From assembly GCA_020310875.1 (NCBI GenBank), contig CM035423.1, positions 112,760,266 to 112,824,265 of the forward strand: a DNA stretch of 64,000 nucleotides, in the 5' to 3' direction. The position numbers and the translations under genes are program-made. The stretch is from Ceratopteris richardii (taxonomy: Eukaryota; Streptophyta; Polypodiopsida; Polypodiales; Pteridaceae). Under the pieces are notes generated by a model, which did no database searches, had not been told where the DNA came from, and was given only the letters and a program-made list of their open reading frames with translations. Shown here piece by piece: positions 1-10,199 of the stretch. Position 1 is the stretch's first letter, and each line of letters opens with the position of its first letter.

Positions 1-655
1 ATATCCATAAGCTTCTTTGGTTCGTGTTGGAGGATGACCCAATGCCAACTCCTATAATAAATATGCAAAATGTTAGATGAACATACATGATGTGCTCAAC
101 ACAAACAAATTCAATAATTAAAATGATACTTACAAATTGGTAACGCATAATGTCATATCCACCGCTACCCAAATGTGACGCTCCAATCGTATCTAAACAT
201 GTGGCCGCCGCATCTCGTTGCTGATGATATCGTTCAGGAGTATGTTGCTGCTCATCGTGAATGGATTCCCACTCCTCAATCTCTAACCATATAGGCTTTG
301 GTAAGACTGCTCCGAAAGCATCGCGTGCCTCGGACTGCCAATGAGACATCACCTCACGTGCCGTGTGCTGAATCCACTCCGAGCTCACAGTAAGATGCCC
401 AGGTGCTGGCCGGTACTCTTCATATATCGACTGTCTGATATAATTTTTGGAATCTTTATCCTGTTCGCTCCATTTTAACATGACAGAATGTCCAAGCTGT
501 ATGGAGCAAAGTTGTGGAATACATTGACGCACGGACTTTCCGATTGCATCCATGACCGGAGCTCCATCACGTATGCGATATATCTTGGAGTCATGATCAT
601 GTTCATGAGCTCCCCAAGTGTATGTGGAGATCCCATGTGATCCCATGTGGAGATG
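1..655 (-). CDS. Partial spliced gene of unknown identity (possible CACTA-associated protein)
   Basis: Read on the minus strand, one long frame runs from about 650 down to 134 and ends at a donor (GTAAGT, 133-128). After an 82-base intron (52-133) ending in TATAG, the frame reopens at 51 and leaves the window. The product is hydrophilic, with motifs WIQHTAREVMSHWQSEA, HLGSGGYDIMRYQF and, across the junction, ELALGHPPTRTKEAYGY. The spacing of a His-Gly-Ser motif followed by an L-G-x-P-P-T-R motif resembles the Transposase_24 (Ptta/En/Spm) region of plant CACTA elements, but this is only a resemblance by eye. There is a small tandem duplication near 630-655. Upstream (higher coordinates) lies the TG-rich array interrupted by the copia element, so further exons would lie beyond 7750. 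No start codon can be assigned. The splice sites are seen; the family assignment is inference. Confidence 0.4.
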
Positions 656-751
656 TCAGGATATATATACAAACCTTAAAAAATCTATAGATCTATTTTT
701 TACATATTTTTACATATATTTAATTTTATAAATTAATATTAATCCTAAAAC

Positions 752-1310
752 TTTATTTGAAAATGTGTTTATGTATACATGTATGTATGCATAAGTGTGT
801 ATACATATGTGAGTGTGTATGCATGTGTATATGTACATGTAAATATGCATGTGTATATGTATGTATGTGTGTATGCATGTATATATGTATGTATGTATAT
901 ATATGTATGTATCTATACATGTGTGTGTATGTATGTATGCATATGCATGTGTGTATGTATGTATATGTGAGTGTGTATGTATACATATGTGAGTGTGTAT
1001 GTATATGTGCATATGTATGTATGTATGTATGCATCTCTATGTATGCATATGTATGTATATATGTGTATCTATACATGTGTGTGTATGTATACATATGTGT
1101 GTGTTTATGTGTTTATGCATATGTGTGTGTACGTATGTATGCATATGCATGTATGTATGTATGTATTATACATGTGTGTGTATGTATGTATGCATATGCA
1201 TGTGTATGTAACATGCATGTATGTATGTTTGTGTGTACATGCATATGTGTGTATGTATGTATGCATATGCATGTGTGTATATACATATGTGTGTGTATAC
1301 ATATGTGAAT
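752..1310. repeat. TG/TATG-rich alternating purine-pyrimidine array (left part)
   Basis: About 560 bases of imperfect TGTATGTA, CATATGTG and GTGTGTAT units with almost strict purine-pyrimidine alternation. Apparent open frames here (Met-Cys-Val-Tyr repeats) are low-complexity artefacts. The array resumes at 7747, so the copia element was inserted into it. On the minus strand it lies in what looks like an intron of the gene fragment at 1-655. Confidence 0.9.
1306..1310. repeat. Target-site duplication TGAAT, left
   Basis: TGAAT directly precedes the 5' LTR and is repeated exactly at 7747-7751 after the 3' LTR. A 5-bp duplication is usual for copia integrase. Confidence 0.95.
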
Positions 1311-2388
1311 TGTTGGTGCATTTTGCCCAAGCCTACATGCTTGATATGCTTGATATTATCCTCATTTGTAAGTCACATGAGTAGTCATGTGAACACCTCT
1401 TGTAAAAGAGTACATTTTATCTCTTGTAAATGGAAAAAGAAAAAAGTAAAAGGATGGCTTACCTCATCCATGATGTAAAAGCAAATTCGTGGCTCCAACT
1501 ACCAAAATCACGAATTTTTGAGCTGAGGGAATCTCTCCTAACTTTGGGGATCACTTTTAGGTGGAGCCATTCGAATTCGAATTCAAAACTCCCTCCAAGA
1601 ATAGCTATAAAAGGAGCAAGAAGGAAGAGGCGATTAGCAAGCCTTGTACGTGACCACTTCATGTCATTTTGTAGAGATTGAAGAGCTTACTCCATAGCTC
1701 TATCATTCTACTCCCATTGTGCAAAGATTCATTGCCAATGTGGTTGTAATCATATGTGAATCTATACATTTATTATCATCTACCTCTCTGTTTTGTTCTC
1801 TGCTATACTCACTCAAAGCAGTAACTTCAGAAGGTCATATCTCGAGTTTTACTGAACCTTTTTCAGTGTTTTAAAGTGCGTTGGATAGCTCTCACTGTCT
1901 AGTTTCTACATATAAATTTTCAAGGTCATTGGATTTATACTTTTGGAGATATCTGCATTTTACTGCTTACTGGTCTATCTCTGCAGAGCCCCGAGAATTG
2001 TGGGAATGTTCCAGAACTTGATGAAACTTGTTCTCAGTGCTCAGTCCATCATTTGAAGTGTTTTAACTTGGAATAGGAAGCTTGCTAAGTCTATTTGCTA
2101 TGCCCAAAAGGAATTTTTCTAATTCCTTCCAGGTTGAGAGCACTGTTCATTTTTTCCAGCAGGTGTATGTCCAAAAATAGCAAGTTTTGGGAGCTAGTCA
2201 TTTCGCAACTTGTCGGTCTTGACTTAAACTTTTGGGATACATGTTCCAAAGTACTTGGCTGATATTTTGGTGGATTTAGGAAGCTCAAAGGGTCTACTAA
2301 TCAACTCTGAAGTCTCAGTTGGCTGGTGTGAAGCTGGTTGTAGCGGCACCTACTCATCTTTGGATTGCATCCACCATCTCTCTTCACA
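1311..2388 (+). repeat. 5' LTR of the young copia element
   Basis: Starts TGTTGG, ends CTTCACA, 1078 bp, nearly identical to 6669-7746. Contains a TATA box (1606-1613) that would place U3/R about 330 bp into the LTR. Short open frames inside it recur in the 3' LTR only because the LTRs are copies; no coding function is suggested. Confidence 0.97.
1606..1613 (+). promoter_or_regulatory. TATA box in the 5' LTR
   Basis: TATAAAAG in a GC-richer setting (AGCTATAAAAGGAGCAAG) is a canonical plant TATA box; the same sequence lies in the 3' LTR at 6964-6971. Expected to direct genomic RNA synthesis from about 25-35 bases downstream. Predicted from sequence only. Confidence 0.7.
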
Positions 2389-2389
2389 G

Positions 2390-2401
2390 TGGTATCAGAG
2401 C
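2390..2401 (+). other. Primer binding site, initiator Met-tRNA type
   Basis: TGGTATCAGAGC, complementary to the 3' end of plant initiator tRNA-Met, one base after the 5' LTR. It primes minus-strand DNA synthesis. The gag-pol ATG follows only 14 bases later, so the leader is very short. Confidence 0.95.
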
Positions 2402-2414
2402 ATAGTCAAGCAAC

Positions 2415-5400
2415 ATGGGAGATGGATTTCCATCAACAATTGACAAATTGGATCGAAACAACTACCCGGCATGGTCTCTAAGGATGGAGGCTTACCTTCA
2501 AGGAAGGAATCTATATGGATTCATATCCGGAGATGAAGCAATGCCAACCATGAGGAACAAAGGGCAACCATCACATGAAGAAGTGGAAGGACTTTCGAAT
2601 TGGTGTTCGAAGGATGCACTTGCAAGGTCTTATATTCTAAACTCAATCTCTGATTTTCTTTTACCTCATGTCAAGGGATGCAAGACATCAAGAGAAACCT
2701 GGAATGCACTTGCTTCTTTCTTCTCTTCCAACACTCGAGCAAGGAAGAACCAATTGTGGATGGAGTTCACAACAATGAAGAAAAGCCCGAAGCAAAATGT
2801 GACTGATTATGTCACAAAGATGAAGGAGATTTCCGACCAACTTGGAAGCATTGGAGAGGTAATTGAAGAGGAGCAAATCATAAGACAAATCATGAATGGA
2901 ATCAAAGCAGACGACAAGTGGGAGTCATTCACAACAGCCATGGATTTATACATGGATATGCATGTACCCGACCTCAACACACTCATGGGCCAACTCTTCA
3001 CTCATGAAGCAAAGATTAGCAAAGGTGGTGAGTCCTCAAGAGGTAATCAAACTTCTGCCTTATATTCTGATAAAGCTAAGGTCAAGGACAAGTCAAAGAA
3101 TAGGAAGAATGAAGATGAAGGAAGCTCTTTCCAAGCAAACTTTACAGGTAGAGGAAGAGCTAGAGGAAGAGGCAGAGGTGGAAAGCAAGGCAGGGGGAGA
3201 TTCCAATCATCTCAACCTTGCAACATATGTGGCTTATCTAACCATACTACTGAAGAATGTTTCAAGAATCCAAGGAACTCAAGAGGAAGAGGATTCAATA
3301 GAGGTGGCTATGGATCAAATAGAGGTAGGTACAATGGAGGCTACAACAACAACAACTACTACAACAACAATTACAACAACAACAACAACTATCAAAGTGG
3401 CCATAGAGGAAGAAGAGATTACAATAACTATGCAGAGGACCAAAGTCAAGAAGATTCATTATTGATTATGAATCTATCAACAAAGAAGGGTAAGGATGAT
3501 GATCACATATTTTACATTGATTCGGGATGCTCGAACCATGTAGCAGGAAATGTGGCTTTACTTTCTGATTTGGAAGATCCTCATAACAAGCATGAAGTGC
3601 AGACAGGAGATGACACAAAGCACTCAGTGGAGAAGATAGGTAATGTGAAGACATCAGATGGGAATATGAACCTCTTAAGCAAAGTCTTGTATGTCCCTAC
3701 AATTACCAAAAATTTAATAAGTGTTGGACAGATTGTTGAAAAAGGATTGCAGGTTAGATTCAATCGATTTGGAGCATATGTTGAAGACCCAAGGCAAGGC
3801 TTTCGAAGGATTGCCAAAGGAGAAAAGACAGGAAGGCTTTTCACTTTTGAAGTGGAAGATACAAAGAACATAGCTTTGTTTAGCTATGGATCTCAAACTC
3901 TAACAGAGTTGGAGATATGGCACAAAAGGCTTGCTCACATTGGTGAGAGGACACTCAAACAGATTTGCAGGGACCAAAGTGTACTTGGTTTGCCTAATAT
4001 CACAAGGCAACACATGATTTATAAGTGTGAAGCTTGTCAACTCGGCAAGGCTCATAGACAACCTTTCAATAAGAAAGGATATATGTATCAAAATCCTTTG
4101 GATCTAGTGCACACGGATGTGTGGGGTCCAAGTAAGGAGCCATCTATATCAGGCTCAAGATATTATGTGTCTTTCATAGATGATTGTAGCAGGTGGACCA
4201 TTCTGTTTTTCATGAAGCACAAGGATGAAGTGTTTAATTGCTTTAAGAAGTATATTGCTCTTGTTGAAAATCAAACAGGTAGGACTTTGAAAAGACTCAG
4301 ATCAGATGGTGGAGGAGAATACTTCTCTTCTGAATTTGATGCCTTCTTGCATGAAAGAGGCATTAAAAGGGAAGTCACTACAAGGTATACACCTGAACTC
4401 AATGGTGTAGCAGAGAGGAGGAATAGAGCTATCGTCGAAGCTGCAAGGTCCATGCTCAACGAAAAGGGATTGCCGAACTACCTATGGGCAGAGGCTGTGT
4501 CGACAGCCACATATCTCATAAATAGACTTCCATCTAAGTCACTAGATGGAACCACTCCATATGAAGTGTGGAATGGAAGAAGACCTAGTCTAGAGCATTG
4601 TAAAATCTTTGGATGCTTAGCCTATGCTCACATTCCTTCTCAAGTAAGAGGGAAATTGGATCCCAAGGCAGAGAAGTGTGTATTCATTGGTTATGATCAA
4701 AACCAAAAAGGATATAGATTGTACAATCCAACCAATAAAGGATTTTCTGTGAGTAGAGATGTAATTTTTGATGAAAACAAATCATGGTTTGATGATGACA
4801 GGAAAGTGAAGCTGCCATATGACTTGGATGAAGATTTTCCATCACTTCAACCAAAGGAGCCAAAGCAGATTGAAGAAAGTGATTCGGAGATTGACCTAGA
4901 AGACTTGGAAAGACTAAAGCTATGGAAGAACAAAGGTAAAGCAAAGATGCAGGATGCTACATATGGACCCGAGAGCTCACATCAACCACTTAGAAGGTCT
5001 TCGAGGGAGAAGAAGAAACCAGAGAGGTTTGGTTATGATACTTCTTTGGTCACCAAGCACTCAATCTACATTGCAAAGGATTCAACCAATGAAGAACCTA
5101 CCACATTCGAAGAAGCACAAAGCAAGAAAGCTTGGAGAGATGCAATGGATGAAGAAATGGAAGCCTTGAAGGAGAATGACACTTGGGAGCTAGTACCTAA
5201 CAAGCCATCTATGAAGATAATCGGATCTCGATGGATATACAAAATCAAGAGGAATCCAGATGGAAGTATAAATAGACACAAAGCAAGGTTAGTTGCTAAA
5301 GGGTTTGCTCAAACCCATGGTATTGATTATGAGGAGACTTTCTCTCCTGTTGCAAAAATGCCTACAATTAGGGTTCTCATAAGTCTTGCTGCATCTAGAA

Positions 5401-6626
5401 ATTGGAATCTTTATCAACTTGATGTAAAGAATGCCTTCTTGAATGGATGGATTTCTGAGGAAGTGTATATGGCACAACCTCCTGGATATGAGGATGCACA
5501 TCATCCTAACTATGTATGCAAACTAAAGAAAGCTTTGTATGGATTGAAGCAAGCTCCAAGAGCTTGGAATTTCAGATTGGTTACTTATTTGCAGGACCAA
5601 GGATTCAAAGCTAGCAAGGCGGATACCTCTTTGTTCATAAAGAGGAATGGATCTGAAGTGATCTATTTATGTGTGTATGTTGATGATATTATTATCACAG
5701 GCAATGATCTTGAAGGAATCAAACAGGTAAAGAGTCAAATGAAGGAGGAGTTCAAAATAAGTGACCTCGGACCACTCACTTATTTTCTTGGATTGGAGTT
5801 GATCTACACAGATTCAGGTATATACATCACACAAAGGAAGTATGTCCATGACATGCTCGTCAAGTTCAAGATGGAAAATACCAAGTGTGCAGGTACACCT
5901 ATGGAGCAAAATCATAAGCTTAGTGCTTATGAAGGAGAGCCAATTGAAGACATCACAAGCTATCAAAGCTTGGTTGGAAGTTTGAACTATGCAACACTCA
6001 CAAGGGTGGATATATGCTATAGTGTTAGCATATTGAGTCAGTTTATGCATAAGCCGAGAAGACCACATATGGAAGCGGCCAAGCGAGTCCTCAAGTACCT
6101 AAAGGGGACCATGAATGAAGGTTTGTTCTATTCATATACTTCAGATATTGAGCTAAAGGTCTACTCAGATGCAGATTGGGCCGGATCTAAAGATGATAGA
6201 AGAAGCACATCAGGGTATATATCATTTGCAGGTTCAAAAATCATTTCTTGGTCATCGAAGAAGCAACCAACCGTGGCATTATCTTCTACTGAAGCTGAAT
6301 ATAGAGGTTTGGCTAATGCAACTCAAGAAATCATGTGGTTAAAATCTTTGTACACAGATCTTGGACTTCATTCTTCAACACCTCACATTTTTGGTGACAA
6401 CACAAGCTCACTACATCTAGCAGCTAATCCGGTATACCATGCTAGAACCAAGCATATTGAAGTCCACTACCATTATGTAAGGGAGAAGCTATTGAGCAAG
6501 GATATTCAACTATCCTATGTCTCTACAGATATGCAATGTGCAGACATGTTGACGAAAGCTCTTGATGGTACGAAGTTAAGTAGATTCAAGTTGATGATTG
6601 GCTTGCAGGAAATCAAGGACAATTGA
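2415..6626 (+). CDS. Copia gag-pol polyprotein (1403 aa, intact)
   Basis: Single uninterrupted frame. Order: gag (about 1-260, with IDKLDRNNYPAWSLRMEAYL typical of Retrotran_gag_2); an Arg/Gly-rich stretch and CCHC knuckle CNICGLSNHTTEEC at about 269-282, followed by an Asn/Tyr-rich run from trinucleotide-like repeats; aspartic protease FYIDSGCSNH with catalytic Asp 369; GAG-pre-integrase WHKRLAHIGERTLKQI with CEACQLGKAH; integrase core with Asp 568 (HTDVWGP), Asp 631 (RSDGGGEY) and Glu 667 (NGVAERRNR), i.e. D-D-35-E; reverse transcriptase ARLVAKGFAQTHGIDYEETF to YVDD (1088-1091); RNase H DADWAG near 1252, SSTEAEYRGL and TKHIEVHYHYVREKL. The protease, integrase and RT catalytic residues I looked for are present, so the protein should be functional. 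The first ATG after the PBS was taken as start. Other frames overlapping it, including a 189-codon one at 2896-3465, are shadows. Confidence 0.97.
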   Translation: MGDGFPSTIDKLDRNNYPAWSLRMEAYLQGRNLYGFISGDEAMPTMRNKGQPSHEEVEGLSNWCSKDALARSYILNSISDFLLPHVKGCKTSRETWNALASFFSSNTRARKNQLWMEFTTMKKSPKQNVTDYVTKMKEISDQLGSIGEVIEEEQIIRQIMNGIKADDKWESFTTAMDLYMDMHVPDLNTLMGQLFTHEAKISKGGESSRGNQTSALYSDKAKVKDKSKNRKNEDEGSSFQANFTGRGRARGRGRGGKQGRGRFQSSQPCNICGLSNHTTEECFKNPRNSRGRGFNRGGYGSNRGRYNGGYNNNNYYNNNYNNNNNYQSGHRGRRDYNNYAEDQSQEDSLLIMNLSTKKGKDDDHIFYIDSGCSNHVAGNVALLSDLEDPHNKHEVQTGDDTKHSVEKIGNVKTSDGNMNLLSKVLYVPTITKNLISVGQIVEKGLQVRFNRFGAYVEDPRQGFRRIAKGEKTGRLFTFEVEDTKNIALFSYGSQTLTELEIWHKRLAHIGERTLKQICRDQSVLGLPNITRQHMIYKCEACQLGKAHRQPFNKKGYMYQNPLDLVHTDVWGPSKEPSISGSRYYVSFIDDCSRWTILFFMKHKDEVFNCFKKYIALVENQTGRTLKRLRSDGGGEYFSSEFDAFLHERGIKREVTTRYTPELNGVAERRNRAIVEAARSMLNEKGLPNYLWAEAVSTATYLINRLPSKSLDGTTPYEVWNGRRPSLEHCKIFGCLAYAHIPSQVRGKLDPKAEKCVFIGYDQNQKGYRLYNPTNKGFSVSRDVIFDENKSWFDDDRKVKLPYDLDEDFPSLQPKEPKQIEESDSEIDLEDLERLKLWKNKGKAKMQDATYGPESSHQPLRRSSREKKKPERFGYDTSLVTKHSIYIAKDSTNEEPTTFEEAQSKKAWRDAMDEEMEALKENDTWELVPNKPSMKIIGSRWIYKIKRNPDGSINRHKARLVAKGFAQTHGIDYEETFSPVAKMPTIRVLISLAASRNWNLYQLDVKNAFLNGWISEEVYMAQPPGYEDAHHPNYVCKLKKALYGLKQAPRAWNFRLVTYLQDQGFKASKADTSLFIKRNGSEVIYLCVYVDDIIITGNDLEGIKQVKSQMKEEFKISDLGPLTYFLGLELIYTDSGIYITQRKYVHDMLVKFKMENTKCAGTPMEQNHKLSAYEGEPIEDITSYQSLVGSLNYATLTRVDICYSVSILSQFMHKPRRPHMEAAKRVLKYLKGTMNEGLFYSYTSDIELKVYSDADWAGSKDDRRSTSGYISFAGSKIISWSSKKQPTVALSSTEAEYRGLANATQEIMWLKSLYTDLGLHSSTPHIFGDNTSSLHLAANPVYHARTKHIEVHYHYVREKLLSKDIQLSYVSTDMQCADMLTKALDGTKLSRFKLMIGLQEIKDN

Positions 6627-6652
6627 AGACTTATTTGGAGGCCAAGCATGTT

Positions 6653-6668
6653 AGGCTTGAGGGGGAGC
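6653..6668 (+). other. Polypurine tract
   Basis: GGCTTGAGGGGGAGC immediately precedes the 3' LTR; the AGGGGGAG core is the usual plus-strand DNA primer site of copia elements. Confidence 0.85.
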
Positions 6669-7746
6669 TGTTGGTGCATTTTGCCCAAGCCTACATGCTT
6701 GATATGCTTGATATTATCCTCATTTGTAAGTCACATGAGTAGTCATGTGAACACCTCTTGTAAAAGAGTACATTTTATCTCTTGTAAATGGAAAAAGAAA
6801 AAAGTAAAAGGATGGCTTACCTCATCCATGATGTAAAAGCAAATTCGTGGCTCCAACTACCAAAATCACGAATTTTTGAGCTGAGGGAATCTCTCCTAAC
6901 TTTGGGGATCACTTTTAGGTGGAGCCATTCGAATTCGAATTCAAAACTCCCTCCAAGAATAGCTATAAAAGGAGCAAGAAGGAAGAGGCGATTAGCAAGC
7001 CTTGTACGTGACCACTTCATGTCATTTTGTAGAGATTGAAGAGCTTACTCCATAGCTCTATCATTCTACTCCCATTGTGCAAAGATTCATTGCCAATGTG
7101 GTTGTAATCATATGTGAATCTATACATTTATTATCATCTACCTCTCTGTTTTGTTCTCTGCTATACTCACTCAGAGCAGTAACTTCAGAAGGTCATATCT
7201 CGAGTTTTACTGAACCTTTTTCAGTGTTTTAAAGTGCGTTGGATAGCTCTCACTGTCTAGTTTCTACATATAAATTTTCAAGGTCATTGGATTTATACTT
7301 TTGGAGATATCTGCATTTTACTGCTTACTGGTCTATCTCTGCAGAGCCCCGAGAATTGTGGGAATGTTCCAGAACTTGATGAAACTTGTTCTCAGTGCTC
7401 AGTCCATCATTTGAAGTGTTTTAACTTGGAATAGGAAGCTTGCTAAGTCTATTTGCTATGCCCAAAAGGAATTTTTCTAATTCCTTCCAGGTTGAGAGCA
7501 CTGTTCATTTTTTCCAGCAGGTGTATGTCCAAAAATAGCAAGTTTTGGGAGCTAGTCATTTCGCAACTTGTCGGTCTTGACTTAAACTTTTGGGATACAT
7601 GTTCCAAAGTACTTGGATGATATTTTGGTGGATTTAGGAAGCTCAAAGGGTCTACTAATCAACTCTGAAGTCTCAGTTGGCTGGTGTGAAGCTGGTTGTA
7701 GCGGCACCTACTCATCTTTGGATTGCATCCACCATCTCTCTTCACA
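6669..7746 (+). repeat. 3' LTR of the young copia element
   Basis: 1078 bp, TG...CA, differing from the 5' LTR at two sites that I can see. Supplies transcript 3'-end formation and a second copy of the TATA box at 6964-6971. Confidence 0.97.
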
Positions 7747-7751
7747 TGAAT
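7747..7751. repeat. Target-site duplication TGAAT, right
   Basis: Exact repeat of 1306-1310. Confidence 0.95.
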
Positions 7752-8036
7752 GTGTATGTATATGTGCGTGTGTATGTAATATGCATATGTGTATGTTTGT
7801 ATGTGTGTGTACATGCATATGTGTGTGTATCTATGTATGCATATGCATGTGTGTATGCACATATGTGTGTGTATACATATGTGAGTGTGTATGTATATGT
7901 ATATGTCTCTCTCTTTCTCTCTCTCTTTTTATGTTTCTCTAGATCTCTCTCTTTTTATGTTTCTCTAGATCTCTCTCTTTGTTTCATCTCTCTCTCTCTC
8001 TATCTCTCTCTCTCTCTCTCTTTCTCACTCTATGTC
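7747..8036. repeat. TG-rich array (right part) followed by a TC-rich tract
   Basis: 7747-7905 continues the alternating TG/TATG array split by the copia insertion. From about 7904 to 8036 it changes to TCTCTC with a twice-repeated TTTTTATGTTTCTCTAGATC unit. On the minus strand the order is GA tract, then CA-rich array, then the exons at 655-1. Confidence 0.85.
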
Positions 8037-8042
8037 AATCAA

Positions 8043-8100
8043 AAACAAAACAATCACTTACATCGATGTAATTGTTTGGATCATTGTCGTCAAAGTCCAC
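8043..8100 (-). other. Candidate short upstream exon of the minus-strand gene at 1-655
   Basis: On the minus strand VDFDDNDPNNYID is followed by a consensus donor GTAAGT (about 8066-8061). A second GTAAGT donor occurs on the minus strand at about 8229-8224 after a CTCT-rich leader (8250-8310). This gives a plausible leader, short exon, long microsatellite intron, coding exon order with the fragment at 1-655, but no frame can be carried through. Confidence 0.25.
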
Positions 8101-8439
8101 TTAATGTTGTCCGTCGAATTCCAAAAAAATGACGCCAAAAAGCTCCTAAAAAACTAAAGAGAAGAGAAATTATAAAAGGGAAAACACAAAGAAAGACAAA
8201 GGGGTGCTACAGTATGTGCGATACTTACCAAAATTTCAGATCTAAAGAAATAGAGAGCTGTGTGTAGAGAGAGAGAGACAAAGACAGAGAGACAAAGAGA
8301 GAGATGTGTGTACACAATGTCCTCAGAATGTAGTTCGTGTATTGAAACTCGATAGTAGTAGACTTTGGCTCAAAACATGAGCAAATGTTAAATTTTTGCT
8401 CTCGGGTCTGGTTAAAACATTGCATCGGTATAGGCCTCG

Positions 8440-8645
8440 GTATGAAAGTCGGTAATTTCTAGTAAATTACTGACGCTTATACCAACGGTCATACTGACGC
8501 TGCCAATTTCCGACATGCATATCGAGTATGTATTTTCAATGAGTATACCGACGGTTAAATGACCGTCGGTATTGCCTCCGTGGATTTTCAGACATTTTCA
8601 ACAATCATACCGATGCCGAGGCGTGACCGTCAGTATGGACAACGT
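8440..8645. repeat. Dispersed repeat with CCGTCGGTAT / ACCGACGG motifs (copy 1)
   Basis: Rich in short inverted and direct motifs (ACCGACGG, CCGTCGGTAT, CATACCGATGCCGA). A second copy, roughly 75% identical by eye over about 170 bases and in the same orientation, lies at 30690-30860. Motif clusters like this are typical of subterminal regions of CACTA DNA transposons. Both copies lie just to the right of minus-strand coding relics, which suggests the same family. Confidence 0.6.
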
Positions 8646-9872
8646 CGATATGCCCCTCATATGTTGTATACTGAACATCCATGGGGGCATGCCTCATTAG
8701 AAAAGAGGAGAGCTCCTAGAAAGAATCATTGTAGGAATCTTATAGATCCATACAAATGGAATGGTCATTAAAGAAAATTTATTTAGTCCAGCATCCTTTC
8801 AGATCACTAATGATCATTTCAAAGTAGGCCTTCAGCCCTATTAAGGAATTAATTTTCTCCACTTTTCATTAGCTAATCTTTCATTTGTTCTTCGAGATTT
8901 CCCTTTTTATGGAGAAATATAGTTAGAGTTTATCCATGTTCTTATTTACGGAATGGAGAATTAATTCATCAATTTCTCTTTCAAGGAAAAAGGAAAGTGG
9001 GAGAGAGCGCATTTCACGCCCTCTTCTTTGAAAGATTTAAAGAAACTTAAAAAAAAGTTTCTTCGTGGTAGTGAGAATGTTTTACTCTTATTAAATAGTC
9101 AAGAAGCTACTCATAGGGGGACTATATCTAGTGTACCCATGAGCATAAGAAAAGAGTAGGACCTATCTCCAAAGAAGTAAATACAACTCATTTTCTTAGG
9201 AATAGTCTTGAGAGAATTTAACTACATAGGATTGCCACTATCATATTGGGTAAATGGGAGATTAGAGATGTAGGATGGTCAGATTGGATCTTACTTAAAA
9301 ATTGTCTAGAAAAACGTTTCTATATCTATGTCTATTGATGGCCTATGGCTTGATTATGAGATCTAGAAACTCGTGTTAGCATGTTTGGAAATAGACTAAT
9401 GAATTCTCACGTCTATAGAGGTTTTCTTGGAGATAGATATCAATCTCACAATTAGGCCAATCAAGCTCTTATCTAGTGATTTGCCATGAATACTAAAATC
9501 TCGTATAGGAATTCTTTTTAATTCAAATGGAAAACTATTAAGAATTAGCATTATAGTACCAAGAGGCTCTTCCAAGGAACATAGACTATTTTATATGTGG
9601 AAAAGGACCAAGAACTTCTTGAAAAGTGGGATGAATAGGTTCTTATTCTTCAACCAAGGATTTCTTCTCTATGAACATGGTGGATAGATTTTCATAGTAT
9701 GGAGGAAAAGTTTCAGATGGAAACTAGTACTTATGATTACAATCCTTGTTAAGGAAATTATTAGAGTATTTTGGAGGGAAATTCTATCCTTTTTTTAGAA
9801 GATTTTGAAACCACATGTATTAACGGGGCTTGGTTCAAAAGGTTTACTGTCTTCGATGGATGATGTAGCATA
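8646..9872. other. Anonymous AT-rich region, no gene recognised
   Basis: No open frame longer than about 70 codons and no motif I can name. Around 8850-9110 the plus strand reads like a badly decayed ORF (PFYGEIVRVYP-like), loosely recalling a LINE ORF1, but stops interrupt it and I do not assign it. Confidence 0.4.
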
Positions 9873-10085
9873 TTGCACACACACATATATGTATGTATGT
9901 ATGTTTGCATATATGTGTGTGCGGGCATGCATTCACTTTTTCTAAGCCTATTTCCATCTCTCATGTTTGGTGTATGCATGCATGTTTATGTATGTATGGG
10001 TGTATATGTGCATATATATATATATATGTATATCTACGTATGTGTGTATAAGTGTCTATGTGTGTAAGTATGCATATATGTGTGG
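9873..10085. repeat. TG/TATG-rich microsatellite
   Basis: Imperfect ATGTATGT, GTGTATGC and TATATATATA units, the same composition class as 752-1310 but not contiguous with it. Confidence 0.8.
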
Positions 10086-10149
10086 TTATGTGTGCATAAA
10101 GCAGGAAAAACAGAGATAAATGGAGAAAGGGAATGAGGAGTATGAAATT

Positions 10150-10199
10150 TAAAATGAGGAGGGAGAGAGGGAGAGAGGGGGGGGGGGGGGGGGGGGGGG
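10150..10199 (+). repeat. Purine tract ending in a run of 23 G
   Basis: GAGG and GAGAGAG units run into 23 consecutive G (10177-10199). Such a run could form intramolecular G-quadruplexes and is prone to length errors in sequencing. Confidence 0.85.

Larger units (their letters stand above)
1311..7746 (+). mobile_element. Young, structurally complete Ty1/copia LTR retrotransposon
   Basis: A 6436-bp element with identical-length LTRs (1311-2388 and 6669-7746, 1078 bp each), TG...CA termini, an initiator-Met PBS, a polypurine tract and perfect 5-bp target duplications (TGAAT). By eye the two LTRs differ at only two sites (near 1817/7175 and 2258/7616), about 0.2%, so insertion was very recent on any plant substitution rate. 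The internal region holds one uninterrupted 1403-codon gag-pol frame with all expected domains. All cis and trans parts needed for autonomous movement appear present; whether it is transcribed cannot be told. It is inserted in a TG-rich array, away from any visible exon. Confidence 0.97.

Noticed and set aside
757-1384. Long open frames rich in Cys-Met-Tyr-Val-Cys in the TG array
   Set aside because: Translation of a dinucleotide-like repeat; open on several frames and both strands, with no domain.
1430-1681. 83-codon frame found identically in both copia LTRs
   Set aside because: Duplicated only because LTRs are duplicated; overlaps the TATA region and lacks any known domain.
2896-3465. 189-codon plus-strand frame with poly-Thr inside the copia gag
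   Set aside because: Shadow of the gag frame over AAC/ACA repeats; the gag frame carries the zinc knuckle.
9064-9082. Possible inverted CACTA end (GTGGTAGTG) bounding the left locus
   Set aside because: Its reverse complement CACTACCACGAAG does not match the end at 36605, no target duplication can be tested, and it is 400 bases from the motif cluster.
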